Shown here: one piece after another, positions 25,470 to 33,529 of the stretch
Numbering within the stretch: position 1 is the first letter of the stretch
How the letters are laid out: the number at the start of each line of letters is the position of its first letter
NCBI RefSeq assembly: GCF_034651555.1
Contig: NZ_JAYEEQ010000024.1
Location: forward strand, 1-44,302
Origin: Aurantibrevibacter litoralis
GTDB taxonomy: Bacteria; Bacteroidota; Bacteroidia; Flavobacteriales; Flavobacteriaceae
DNA length: 44,302 nucleotides
Direction of reading: 5' to 3'
Notes under the pieces: generated by a model
What the model was told of the DNA's origin: nothing
The model's input: only the letters and a program-made list of their open reading frames with translations
The model's database searches: none
Position numbers and translations under genes: made by a program

Positions 25470-25485
25470 CTAATTTTGTACTTCC
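25158..25485. repeat. Tandem heptanucleotide repeat arrays
   Basis: On the plus strand, 25311-25485 is exactly 25 consecutive 7-base units of consensus TACTTYG/TACTTCT with no slip in register. Directly before it, 25252-25307 is eight units of consensus TTGNYRG (TTGATGG, TTGTTGG, TTGTCGG and so on). A third block at 25158-25219 has nine units of both kinds, one of them 6 bases long. A 32-base unique piece (25220-25251) interrupts. Within the main array a 38-base stretch is repeated exactly 56 bases apart (25334-25371 and 25390-25427), that is eight units. The array reaches into the last codons and stop of the adaptor gene (25470). Confidence 0.9.
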
Positions 25486-26546
25486 ACTTTCGCTCCATTG
25501 TAAAGTTTACCTTCCGCTTCCACGATAATTGCTTCTTCTGCATTCAACCCGGAGAGCACTTCTACTTCGTTGCCAAAGTTTCTTCCCAGACGCAACCAGC
25601 GCAACATGGCGGTGCCTTGCTGACTTAAAGTATAGACGCCGCGCAAGTCACCTTGTGTAACAATGGCTTCCTGTGGCACGGTTACGAGTTGTGGGGTGTT
25701 TTCATTTTGTGTAACCGGAAACTGCACCGTGGCGTACATTCCTGATTTCAGAGCGTCGTTTTTTTCTAAAACTACTTTTATGGGATATTGTCCGCCGGTT
25801 GTGGATGAGGAACTGCTCACTTCAGTGACTTTTCCGGAGATAGTTTTTTCAATGGCATTGATATGTACTGTAACGGTTGCTCCCGATTTTATATGGCTGA
25901 TGGTCCCTTCCGGCACTGTGGCACGCACTTCAAAGTTGCCGGGGGCTTCGATGGCGAGAAGCGGCATACCGGGATTGGCCATGGCGCCTGCTTCTATAAA
26001 TCTGTTGGTTACCACTCCACTAAATGGGGCGGTTATGTTAGTGTAGGCAAACTGAGCATCTACTTCTGCTTTCATCGCTTTGGCAGATTCGAGGCGGGCT
26101 TTGGCCATTTCATAGTTGGCGGTCATATCGTCCAGTTCCTTTTGTGAAGCGCTGTTTTGTGCAAACAAGGCCGTAAAACGTTCAAAGTCTCTTTTTGCAT
26201 TGTTGAACGCTACCTGTGCTTCGTTAATACCGGCATTGACTTGTGCTCGCTTGGCTTGCAAGTCGCTGTTGTTGATGGAAATCAAAAGTTGTCCTTGAGA
26301 AACCTTGTCACCAATAGTCACGTGAACACGGTTCACAAAACCCATCATGCGGGTGCTTAGCGTGGCATTGTTGACTGCCACGACCTCTCCGCTCACGCCG
26401 AGATTGTTGCCTGAGCTTGCTGCCGGGGCTTTGGTGTTGACCTGTATGGGTGTTTGGCTGTCTGTTGCCGTTTCTTTTTCTGAGTTGCCACAGCTGCTTA
26501 AAAGTGCTGCGGTAAGGACTATTGTGCTAAGTATCGTTGTTTTCAT
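25470..26546 (-). CDS. RND efflux periplasmic adaptor (membrane fusion protein), lipoprotein
   Basis: A 358-residue HlyD/AcrA-type adaptor linking permease and outer-membrane channel. It has a lipoprotein signal (Cys19, LLSSC), a lipoyl/biotinyl-like half near 55-80 (VVAVNNATLSTRMMGFVNRVHV), a helical hairpin at about 85-160 (NAKRDFERFTALFAQNSASQKELDD), and beta-barrel/proximal domains (TNITAPFSGVVTNRF, VTVPQEAIV). The C-terminal codons merge into the heptamer repeat array, so its last residues (VEVQN) may have been shaped by repeat growth. G+C looks higher than in the TolC-like gene upstream. Confidence 0.93.
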   Translation of the reverse strand: MKTTILSTIVLTAALLSSCGNSEKETATDSQTPIQVNTKAPAASSGNNLGVSGEVVAVNNATLSTRMMGFVNRVHVTIGDKVSQGQLLISINNSDLQAKRAQVNAGINEAQVAFNNAKRDFERFTALFAQNSASQKELDDMTANYEMAKARLESAKAMKAEVDAQFAYTNITAPFSGVVTNRFIEAGAMANPGMPLLAIEAPGNFEVRATVPEGTISHIKSGATVTVHINAIEKTISGKVTEVSSSSSTTGGQYPIKVVLEKNDALKSGMYATVQFPVTQNENTPQLVTVPQEAIVTQGDLRGVYTLSQQGTAMLRWLRLGRNFGNEVEVLSGLNAEEAIIVEAEGKLYNGAKVEVQN

Positions 26547-26565
26547 TTTCTATTGTTTATCCTTT

Positions 26566-26605
26566 CCCTCTCCGGTCACTTAGCGGAGTCGAAGTGTGGA
26601 GAGGG
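26566..26605. repeat. Nested inverted repeat between TolC-like and adaptor genes
   Basis: Outer arms CCCTCTCC (26566-26573) and GGAGAGGG (26598-26605) enclose inner arms CACTT and AAGTG around AGCGGAGTCG. Elements built from AGCGGAGTCGAAG and GGAGAGG blocks are frequent between genes in Flavobacteriia. Together with the repeat at 3510 it looks like part of one REP-like family. Confidence 0.65.
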
Positions 26606-26625
26606 GGTAGAGGTTTTTTAATTAT

Positions 26626-27942
26626 TTAATCTCCTTTGGTTAAAAATTCCAGATACGCTTTCGCGAAATTGTATTCAAAAACGGTTTGAAAGTATTCCAG
26701 TTGTTTTTGGGCATATTGATTTTCACTTTGTAATAATTCGGTGGTTTTTTCAAGACCTTGTTCAAAGCGGTTGGTGCGAATGCGCAAGGCTTCCTCCGAT
26801 TGTTCAACAGCAAGTTCAGTAAGCTGTAACTTGTTTTCGGCATCGTCCAATATCCTTTGGGCTTTGTGTAGTTCCAGATGGCTCTGAGACAGGTATTGCT
26901 CATATTGGAGTTTGGATTTTTCCAATTCAGACCTGCTTTTTTTGGTCTTTCCATAGCGTTTTGTTCCTTCGAGCACGGTCCAGGTCAATTGTGCGCCTAC
27001 CACGTAGCTGTTAGCACTGCCCTGAAATGCTTTCCTGTCAAATAAATCATAGCTTCCAAACGCATTAAGACGAGGTAAAAAAGCCATTTTATCTGCCCTA
27101 TACTGCGCTTCATAGGCCTCTTTGGACAGCTGCATCGCCTTAATATCAGGACGTTCGGACAATGATGATCCTTCCAATTCTTGCGTCATGGTGTTAAGGT
27201 TTAAACTGTCTGCCGGAACATACTGGGAACTAGTTTGATCATTCATTAAATAAGCCAGATACTCTGAAGTGTTTTTAATGTGGCTGTGTCCTTGTTGTAG
27301 CTGGCTTTGTACCTCAGTTACTCTAACATCCATTGATAATACGTCGGCTCGTTGCAGGTATCCTTGTGTAAATTGATCGTCAGCCAATTTTCGGTTGGCT
27401 TTAGCTGCTTCTAATACCCGCTCCAAAACATGCACGGTCTTATAAGCCAATTGCAGTTGCATATAGCTTTTTTCTGCTTCTAGAGTCAAATAATCCCGTG
27501 TTCGCTCTGTGTGCAATGCCATGGCGTCCATCTTGTTTTTGGCCGCCTTTCTTTGGTAGATTCCATCAACATTGAATAGTGGCTGTTGGATTTGAAACGA
27601 AGTAGTGAAATTTTCAATACTACCGGGATTAGTAAGACTGCTAATGGCGAAGTCATTTTCTGAAAACACCCCTTGATTTAGTTTAGAGCCAAAAGCCATG
27701 ACCGGATTGTTGGTGCTAATACCCGTATGAGCCACCGAAATGGTAGGCAGGAATAGGGCATTGGTTTGTGAATGATCTGCTTTTGCTTGGGTAAAATTTT
27801 CTTGAGCAATTTTAATGGCATTGTTCTTTTCGGTTACCTTTTCAAGTACTTCAGCCTTGGTTATCGCAATCGGGTTTTGGGGGTACTGGGCACCCATATA
27901 AAGTAGCTGTAAGAATAGCAGGGCACTGAGGGCTGTTTTCAT
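26626..27942 (-). CDS. TolC-family outer-membrane efflux protein
   Basis: A 438-residue outer-membrane channel of the tripartite efflux system. It has a Sec signal (1-18) and two repeats of the OEP fold with long coiled-coil helices (for example VLEAAKANRKLADDQFTQGYL and, in the second half, ELAVEQSEEALRIRTNRFEQGL). It is the first gene of the efflux operon and carries its own probable promoter (27963-28007). G+C is about 42% in sampled lines, like the rest of the window and unlike the two genes downstream. Confidence 0.92.
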   Translation of the reverse strand: MKTALSALLFLQLLYMGAQYPQNPIAITKAEVLEKVTEKNNAIKIAQENFTQAKADHSQTNALFLPTISVAHTGISTNNPVMAFGSKLNQGVFSENDFAISSLTNPGSIENFTTSFQIQQPLFNVDGIYQRKAAKNKMDAMALHTERTRDYLTLEAEKSYMQLQLAYKTVHVLERVLEAAKANRKLADDQFTQGYLQRADVLSMDVRVTEVQSQLQQGHSHIKNTSEYLAYLMNDQTSSQYVPADSLNLNTMTQELEGSSLSERPDIKAMQLSKEAYEAQYRADKMAFLPRLNAFGSYDLFDRKAFQGSANSYVVGAQLTWTVLEGTKRYGKTKKSRSELEKSKLQYEQYLSQSHLELHKAQRILDDAENKLQLTELAVEQSEEALRIRTNRFEQGLEKTTELLQSENQYAQKQLEYFQTVFEYNFAKAYLEFLTKGD

Positions 27943-27962
27943 AACACTTTTAGTTAATGCTG

Positions 27963-28007
27963 CAAAAGTAGGGTGGGAAACATATGCCGGTCAGTAACCT
28001 ATGTTAC
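27963..28007 (-). promoter_or_regulatory. Promoter and palindrome upstream of the TolC-like gene
   Basis: On the minus strand TACTTTTG at 27970-27963 matches TAnnTTTG. Upstream of it GTAAC-CTAT-GTTAC (27994-28007) is a perfect inverted repeat whose centre is 34 bases from the box centre, near -42 relative to the expected start, where Crp/Fnr-type activators usually bind. Confidence 0.45.
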
Positions 28008-28118
28008 CCAACAAGAAAATAGGTTTTTAAAACGACCATAAATTTTTCATGATAGAACTTCAGCAGGCGAAATTAACCCCATCAAATGGTTCAGATCTGA
28101 AAATAGATTTTTAAAATC

Positions 28119-28163
28119 CATGATATAAGTCATGAATATCAGTAGTTCTACTAGGTAATTTTG
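28119..28163 (+). promoter_or_regulatory. Promoter and palindrome upstream of ompW
   Basis: TAATTTTG at 28156-28163 matches TAnnTTTG. CATGA-TATAAG-TCATG (28119-28134) is a perfect inverted repeat with the 5-6-5 layout of Crp-type sites, centred 33 bases from the box centre. A second dyad TGATAT/ATATCA (28121-28141) overlaps it. The Crp/Fnr gene at 28964-29605 is the obvious candidate regulator. Confidence 0.45.
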
Positions 28164-28192
28164 ACCCATTATTCACTTTAAAATTATGATTT

Positions 28193-28846
28193 ATGAAACA
28201 GTATATTTTAGGTTTAATTTTTATTACCCTTTTTCCTTTCTCAGTACTTGCGCAACAAGATCCCTCACCGAAGGCAACAGATTTTAGTAAATGGCAGGTG
28301 CGTTTACGAGGTTTGGTTATTACCCCGGATGAAAGTGCCGACATTGAAGCTATTGGTGGCGATGTAGCGATTGAAACCGCTGTGGTTCCTGAACTTGACT
28401 TTACGTATTTTATTACTAAAAACTGGGCTTTAGAACTTATTCTGGCTACCTCTAATCATGATGTTAAGGCGGTAAATACTGCTGCGGGGACTATAGAATT
28501 GGGCGATGTATGGTTATTACCCCCAACACTTACCGTGCAATATCACTTTACAGGGGGTGTGCTAAAGCCCTATTTGGGAGCAGGTCTAAATTATACCATT
28601 TTTTACGGTGCAGATGAGGGTCCCGTGGCAGACGATGTGGAGTATGACAATAGTGTGGGTATTGCGTTTCAGGCGGGGGTGGACTTTAACTTAAGTGACC
28701 GCTGGTTTTTGAACCTCGATATTAAAAAGATATTTATCAATACCGATGCTACCGTAAATGCCACAACTGCATTGGGAGCTACTGTAGGTGCCGATGTAGA
28801 TATTGATCCTTTGGTGCTAGGTTTTGGGGTAGGGTATAGGTTCTAG
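28193..28846 (+). CDS. ompW: OmpW-family outer-membrane protein
   Basis: A 217-residue protein with a Sec signal (1-21, ending LAQQ) and an eight-stranded barrel pattern typical of OmpW: WQVRLRGLVITPDES near the N-terminus, FITKNWALELI, LPPTLTVQYHF, LKPYLGAGLNYTIFY and the C-terminal GFGVGYRF. OmpW proteins form small hydrophobic channels. It is divergent from the efflux operon, shares the 250-bp control region and faces the Crp/Fnr gene tail to tail. Confidence 0.92.
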   Translation: MKQYILGLIFITLFPFSVLAQQDPSPKATDFSKWQVRLRGLVITPDESADIEAIGGDVAIETAVVPELDFTYFITKNWALELILATSNHDVKAVNTAAGTIELGDVWLLPPTLTVQYHFTGGVLKPYLGAGLNYTIFYGADEGPVADDVEYDNSVGIAFQAGVDFNLSDRWFLNLDIKKIFINTDATVNATTALGATVGADVDIDPLVLGFGVGYRF

Positions 28847-28869
28847 ATCTATTACCTAAAGGTAAAAGG

Positions 28870-28912
28870 ATCCGGAAAGTTGCTATCGAATCTACTTTCC
28901 GGATGCTTTGTT
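28870..28912. terminator. Terminator between ompW and the Crp/Fnr gene
   Basis: ATCCGGAAAGT (28870-28880) and ACTTTCCGGAT (28894-28904) form an 11-bp perfect stem with a 13-nt loop, 24 bases past the ompW stop and followed by a T-rich stretch. Placed between converging genes, it may serve both. Confidence 0.7.
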
Positions 28913-28963
28913 TGTAGCCAACACAAGGGAGGCTACGGATGACAGGCTTTTACACGGTAACCA

Positions 28964-29605
28964 TTAAAGGTCTAAAATCGTAAGATGGTTTCGATGCAAT
29001 TCTATTTTGCCCAATTGCTCCAATTTTTTAAGCAATCTAGAAATAACGACTCGTGAGGTGTGCAGATCGTAGGCTATTTCCTGATGGGTGTTGTATAGCG
29101 TCTTGCCATCATTTATCCGTGCTTTTTCTTTGAGATAGGTTGCAAGTCGTTCATCCATCCTGTTAAAAGCAATGCTGTCCAAGGTGGTCAATAGTTCGTT
29201 TAATCGATCGTGATAACTGGAAAAAACAAAATTACGCCAGGATTTATAGTGTGCCGTCCACTCTTCCATTTTATGTATGGGTACCATAATTACTTTGGTA
29301 TCTGTTTCTGCTATGGCACGTATTTCACTTTTGGATTGTCCCATACAACAGCTTAACGTCATGGAGCAGGTTTCGCCGCGTTCTAGATAATAAAGCAACA
29401 GTTCATTACCATCCTTGTCTTCTCTCAAAATTTTTATTGCCCCGGAGATCAGCAGGGGCATGCTTTTAATATATTGTCCTATTTCCATTAGCGTATACCC
29501 TTCCGGAATTTCTTTATACGTGGCTACTTTGACTATTTCCGCTATAAGGGCATCTTCAAAAATAGATCCGTAGGTCTGCTGTAGCTCTTTAATCATGATG
29601 GTCAT
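28964..29605 (-). CDS. Crp/Fnr-family regulator with a Cys cluster
   Basis: A 213-residue Crp/Fnr-type regulator: cyclic-nucleotide-binding-like domain (about 20-130), dimer helix, and a winged helix with TSRVVISRLLKKL (183-195). Three Cys at 80, 86 and 87 (GETCSMTLSCCMGQSKSEIRA) sit in the sensor domain where cNMP would bind, and the usual cAMP contacts are absent, so thiol or metal sensing is more likely. Regulators with this CCMGQ segment are common in Bacteroidota next to OmpW, efflux and DUF2892 genes, as here. A Met three codons in could be the true start. Confidence 0.88.
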   Translation of the reverse strand: MTIMIKELQQTYGSIFEDALIAEIVKVATYKEIPEGYTLMEIGQYIKSMPLLISGAIKILREDKDGNELLLYYLERGETCSMTLSCCMGQSKSEIRAIAETDTKVIMVPIHKMEEWTAHYKSWRNFVFSSYHDRLNELLTTLDSIAFNRMDERLATYLKEKARINDGKTLYNTHQEIAYDLHTSRVVISRLLKKLEQLGKIELHRNHLTILDL

Positions 29606-29672
29606 TTTAAGATGAAAAAAGGACTATACCTAATGGTTTAACTAAGGTTGCAATACCCATAATTTTGTTTCA

Positions 29673-31046
29673 TTAAATTTGATGTAGATAGGGATGCAAC
29701 CACGGATCTCGGTATGCTCTTTGTAAAAGGCGTGTGGCTTCCGGATCGTTAGGTATTATTTTTAATTTCGGGTCGTAGACCAAAGGCCTTTGGGTGTTCA
29801 TAGACATGTTGGCAAGGATACAGCTTGCCGTAGAGATATGCCCTTCTTCTATATCCGCAACCGGACGTGTACCTTTATCAATGGCTGCCAAAAAATCGAG
29901 CATATGGAGTCGGGTAGCGGGTGCCGCATTCAATTCGATATCCTTTTCGGTAAGATCCTCAGGATATTTTTCTTTTTCATACACCACATCCATATGTATT
30001 TTTTTGCCATCGCCATAAGGGATAAAATCATATTGCATAGTGCTGCCGCTTAAAGTACCTTTTTCCCCGAATAATTTAAACGACCAAGGATATTCAGGAT
30101 CTGCGGGGGCACCCCAGCTTCGGTGTTGCCATACGCAATTGAGATCCTCGTATTCAAACAGGGCAGTTTGGGTATCGGCGATATTCGATTTTCCGTCTTT
30201 TTGTACATAGATACCTCCGGTAGAGGAAATTCGATTGGGCCAGCCCAATTGCAACATCCAACGAACCGTATCTAACATATGCACACACATATCGCCCATA
30301 ATTCCGTTGCCGTACTCGTTAAAGGTACGCCACCATCTTTTATGGGGTAAGCCGTCATAAGGTCTTAGTGGTGCAGGTCCTGTCCATAAGTCGTAATCTA
30401 AAAAGTCGGGTACCGGTTCTTCAGGCGGATTGCCATTGGCACGCATATGGTAATAACAACACATTTCTACATGGGAAATTTTACCCAAGAGCCCCGCATC
30501 TACAATATTTTTTTTGGCATGGATCAGGTGTGGCGTGCTCTTTCGCTGCGTGCCCACTTGCACCACTCTTTGGTATTTTCGGGCTGCGGCTACCATGGCC
30601 TCACCTTCTAGTACATCAACACTTATCGGTTTTTGTACATACACATGGGCACCGGCCTTCATAGCTTCAATGGCTTGTAAGGCATGCCAATGATCCGGAG
30701 TGCCAATGAGTACAATGTCCAAATCTTTTTCGGCCAGCATTTTTCTGTAATCGGTGTACGTTCTCGGTTGCCTACCCGATTTTTGACGTTGACTTACAAG
30801 CACAGCGGCTTTCGAGAGCAGATTCGCATCTACATCGCACAGCGAAACAACGTCTACATGAGCTACTTGGATCAGCCTGAAAAGATCGTTTTTACCATAC
30901 CAGCCAGTGCCAATTAAGCCCACACGCCAGGGTTTATCGCGGTAGAGTAACTCCAATCCATAGGCACCAAAAGAGGATAATACCAAGGAAGCCGTGGCTC
31001 CTTTCATGAAATTTCGTCGATTAATAGTGAAGATTTTGGTATCCAT
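29673..31046 (-). CDS. Gfo/Idh/MocA-family oxidoreductase, exported (Tat)
   Basis: NAD(P)-dependent sugar oxidoreductase family. The 457-residue protein starts with a twin-arginine signal (NRRNFMKGATASLVLSS), then a Rossmann domain (VGLIGTGWYGKND at about 42-54, VSLCDVD, VYVQKPISVD with the conserved Lys-Pro) and the C-terminal substrate domain (HKRWWRTFNEYGNGIMGDMCVHMLDTVRWM). Exported members of this family are frequent in Bacteroidota glycan loci and may act on glycosides. It is divergent from the esterase and sialate-esterase genes. The sugar is unknown. Confidence 0.9.
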   Translation of the reverse strand: MDTKIFTINRRNFMKGATASLVLSSFGAYGLELLYRDKPWRVGLIGTGWYGKNDLFRLIQVAHVDVVSLCDVDANLLSKAAVLVSQRQKSGRQPRTYTDYRKMLAEKDLDIVLIGTPDHWHALQAIEAMKAGAHVYVQKPISVDVLEGEAMVAAARKYQRVVQVGTQRKSTPHLIHAKKNIVDAGLLGKISHVEMCCYYHMRANGNPPEEPVPDFLDYDLWTGPAPLRPYDGLPHKRWWRTFNEYGNGIMGDMCVHMLDTVRWMLQLGWPNRISSTGGIYVQKDGKSNIADTQTALFEYEDLNCVWQHRSWGAPADPEYPWSFKLFGEKGTLSGSTMQYDFIPYGDGKKIHMDVVYEKEKYPEDLTEKDIELNAAPATRLHMLDFLAAIDKGTRPVADIEEGHISTASCILANMSMNTQRPLVYDPKLKIIPNDPEATRLLQRAYRDPWLHPYLHQI

Positions 31047-31250
31047 GTGTAGCGGTACAAATTTAGTATTGATATTAAAATTGAAAGCGTTATTTGTAAC
31101 TATATGATACTGCGTTGCGCATCAAGTTTGGTTAAATATATGAAAACCCTTAGGGAATCGGTAATTTTTTTTAGCCTACACGTGTTTTCATTCTTGTCTG
31201 GGATTATTTAAAAAAAAATTAACTAGTTTTCCTGTAAATATATAGACCTT

Positions 31251-31267
31251 TGATCCCAAACGGATCA
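31251..31267. promoter_or_regulatory. Short inverted repeat upstream of the esterase gene
   Basis: TGATCC-CAAAC-GGATCA lies about 50 bases before the chosen start at 31317, in the 270-bp divergent region. It could be an operator or a leader hairpin; nothing distinguishes them. Confidence 0.3.
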
Positions 31268-31316
31268 GCATAATTTTCTTGTGAAAAATATCAAAAAATA
31301 TAGATCGAATATTTCC

Positions 31317-32051
31317 ATGAAGTTTAGTTTTATAATTATTTATTGTTTTCTACTATTTCAGGGGTGTAGTAGTGTACAGTCGCAATTAATTGATGGGGAG
31401 TTAGAAATTACGTCCAAAGAAACATACAGTTACTATTTGTATTATCCTGAGGAGTATGAAACCCAACCCGATGAAAAGTTTCCTTTGTTACTTTTTTTAC
31501 ACGGTGGCGGAGAATCCGGTGATAGTTTAGTAACCGTTAAGAGGAACGGCCCCCCGGGATTAATTGCCAAGGGAAAGCAGTTTCCATTTTTAATTTTGGC
31601 ACCGCAAAACCCCGACAAAAAGAAATGGTGGAATACAAGAGCGGTTGCTCAGCTTTTAGACACCATTGTGGCATCGAACAGAGTAGACCCCAGCAGAATT
31701 TACCTTACCGGTTTGAGTCGAGGCGGTGCGGGGGCTTGGGAGATGGCCGTACAATATCCTGATAGATTTGCGGCATTAGCAGTTGTTTGTGGTATGGCAC
31801 CCTTACCGTATGCGTCCTGGATCGATAAAAAAATGCCTATTTGGGTATTTCATGGCGATAAGGATGAATCTATTCCAATATCCGAATCTATAGATATGGT
31901 GGCCAAGTTGAAGGAAATGGGATACAATGTACAATTTACCATGTATAAAGGAGTAGGGCATAATTCATGGGAACGGGCCTATGCCACCGAAGAATTGTAT
32001 CGGTGGTTTGTACGGCAAAAACGGATGGATGTTGAAAGTGCGGAATTTTAA
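31317..32051 (+). CDS. Secreted alpha/beta hydrolase (phospholipase/carboxylesterase type), lipoprotein
   Basis: From the ATG at 31317 the 244-residue product begins with a lipoprotein signal ending at Cys17 (LFQGC); an upstream GTG at 31281 would add a basic 12-residue tail. The alpha/beta-hydrolase core shows LFLHGGGESGDS (oxyanion hole), GLSRGG with nucleophile Ser134, GDKD with Asp183 and GVGHNSW with His215. Such proteins are often annotated as putative esterases or prolyl-oligopeptidase-like hydrolases in glycan loci. It is followed by the sialate O-acetylesterase gene on the same strand, 63 bp away. Confidence 0.87.
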   Translation: MKFSFIIIYCFLLFQGCSSVQSQLIDGELEITSKETYSYYLYYPEEYETQPDEKFPLLLFLHGGGESGDSLVTVKRNGPPGLIAKGKQFPFLILAPQNPDKKKWWNTRAVAQLLDTIVASNRVDPSRIYLTGLSRGGAGAWEMAVQYPDRFAALAVVCGMAPLPYASWIDKKMPIWVFHGDKDESIPISESIDMVAKLKEMGYNVQFTMYKGVGHNSWERAYATEELYRWFVRQKRMDVESAEF

Positions 32052-32114
32052 TTTTTAAATCAAAAACGGGACTTCATGGCTACCCCATCACTTTTAGAAT
32101 CGAACTATTTAAAC

Positions 32115-33494
32115 ATGAGAAGCATTCTATGTTTTATTTTTGGGCTATGGGCGGTCGCAGGTGCAGAAGCTAAAATCGCTTTACCTTCTATTTTTTCGGA
32201 ACATATGGTGTTGCAGCGCAATACGGAGGTCACGATTTGGGGTTGGGGACATCCGGGGGAGGAAATTACCCTTTATACAAGTTGGAATGGAAAAGAATAC
32301 GCCTTTAAAACCTCGGTAGGGGCAAAATGGGAGATCGCCGTAGAAACCCCTGAGGCAGGCGGTCCTTTTTTTCTGCTCGTACGAGGAAATTCCAATGAGA
32401 TAAAACTTCAAAATATACTTATTGGAGAGGTGTGGTTGTGTTCAGGACAGTCCAATATGGAGTGGAGTGCCAATAGCGGTATCGATAATGCCGCAGATGA
32501 AATTACACAGGCAAATTATCCAAATATCCGTTTTTTTAGTGTAGATAAAAGGGCATCGGACGGGACACAGGATGATTTTTCGGGCACTTGGGAAGTATGT
32601 ACGCCAGATACGATGCAAGACTTTAGTGCCATTGCCTATTTTTTTGCCAGAAAAATTCAATCCGATTTGGGTATTCCTATTGGTTTAATTGATGCCTCTT
32701 GGGGCGCATCAAGTGCAGAAGTGTGGACGCCTGCTCGGGTTTTTGAGGAACATGATGCGCTAAAAGAAGCAGCGCAGCGCATTGAAGAAAACCCTTGGGT
32801 AACTAACAAACCGTCTACTTTATTTAATGCCATGATTCACCCCATTACCTCCTTTAAGATAGCCGGAACGTTATGGTATCAAGGAGAATCGAACACGGCA
32901 AATGCGGATACCTATCAAAAATTATTTTCGGAAATGATCGCTGCGTGGCGATCGGCTTGGGGGTACGATTTCCCTTTTTATTTTGTACAAATCGCCCCGT
33001 ATTCGTATAATAAACCAGAGCAAGGTGTTTTGGTGCGCGATGCACAACGTAGAAGTCTGGAAGTACCGAACACAGGAATGGTCGTGGTAAGCGATATTTG
33101 TACGGTAGACGATATTCATCCCAGAAATAAAAAAGATGTAGGCTTACGACTGGCGAATATGGCATTAGTTCAGCAGTATAGAACCAACGAAAATAAAGTG
33201 ATTTCGGGCCCTTTGTTTAAAGATATGGAAATTTATAAAGATAAAATCATTGTGCGATTCCACTATGCGCAGGGTTTATATGCAAAAGGCCCTATCTTGA
33301 CCCATTTTGAAATTGCAGGAGAAGATGGTGTATTTTTTCCTGCCAAGGCCGTACTTAAAGAGGATCAAGTTTGGGTTTCTTCCAATGAGGTGAAGCATCC
33401 TAAACATGTGCGTTTTGCATGGCATAATACCGCCATCCCAAATCTTTTTAATTCAGCAGGGCTACCTGCATCTAGTTTTAGGTCTGGTTTGTAA
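32115..33494 (+). CDS. Sialate O-acetylesterase family (SASA) protein, secreted
   Basis: SGNH-type acetylesterase that in the family removes O-acetyl groups from sialic acids or other glycans. I start at the ATG at 32115, which gives a clean signal (MRSILCFIFGLWAVAGAEA) and 459 residues; an ATG at 32076 adds 13 residues. Visible are a beta-sandwich N-terminal part (LPSIFSEHMVLQRN, VTIWGWGHPGEEI), the nucleophile block GEVWLCSGQSNMEWS (Ser113), GTLWYQGESN and the C-terminal Asp-x-x-His block DDIHPRNK. Co-oriented with the preceding esterase, so both probably de-esterify the same exported or imported glycan. Confidence 0.92.
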   Translation: MRSILCFIFGLWAVAGAEAKIALPSIFSEHMVLQRNTEVTIWGWGHPGEEITLYTSWNGKEYAFKTSVGAKWEIAVETPEAGGPFFLLVRGNSNEIKLQNILIGEVWLCSGQSNMEWSANSGIDNAADEITQANYPNIRFFSVDKRASDGTQDDFSGTWEVCTPDTMQDFSAIAYFFARKIQSDLGIPIGLIDASWGASSAEVWTPARVFEEHDALKEAAQRIEENPWVTNKPSTLFNAMIHPITSFKIAGTLWYQGESNTANADTYQKLFSEMIAAWRSAWGYDFPFYFVQIAPYSYNKPEQGVLVRDAQRRSLEVPNTGMVVVSDICTVDDIHPRNKKDVGLRLANMALVQQYRTNENKVISGPLFKDMEIYKDKIIVRFHYAQGLYAKGPILTHFEIAGEDGVFFPAKAVLKEDQVWVSSNEVKHPKHVRFAWHNTAIPNLFNSAGLPASSFRSGL

Positions 33495-33529
33495 AGGCAA
33501 TGATTTTTAAGGCGACGGGAATCCGGCTT

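Noticed and set aside
25311..25485. CRISPR array
   Set aside because: The repeats are tandem 7-mers with no unique spacers of constant length, and no cas genes are present.
31058..31065. TAAATTTG box upstream of the Gfo/Idh/MocA gene
   Set aside because: It matches TAnnTTTG but sits only 11 bases before the start codon, leaving almost no leader; probably chance.
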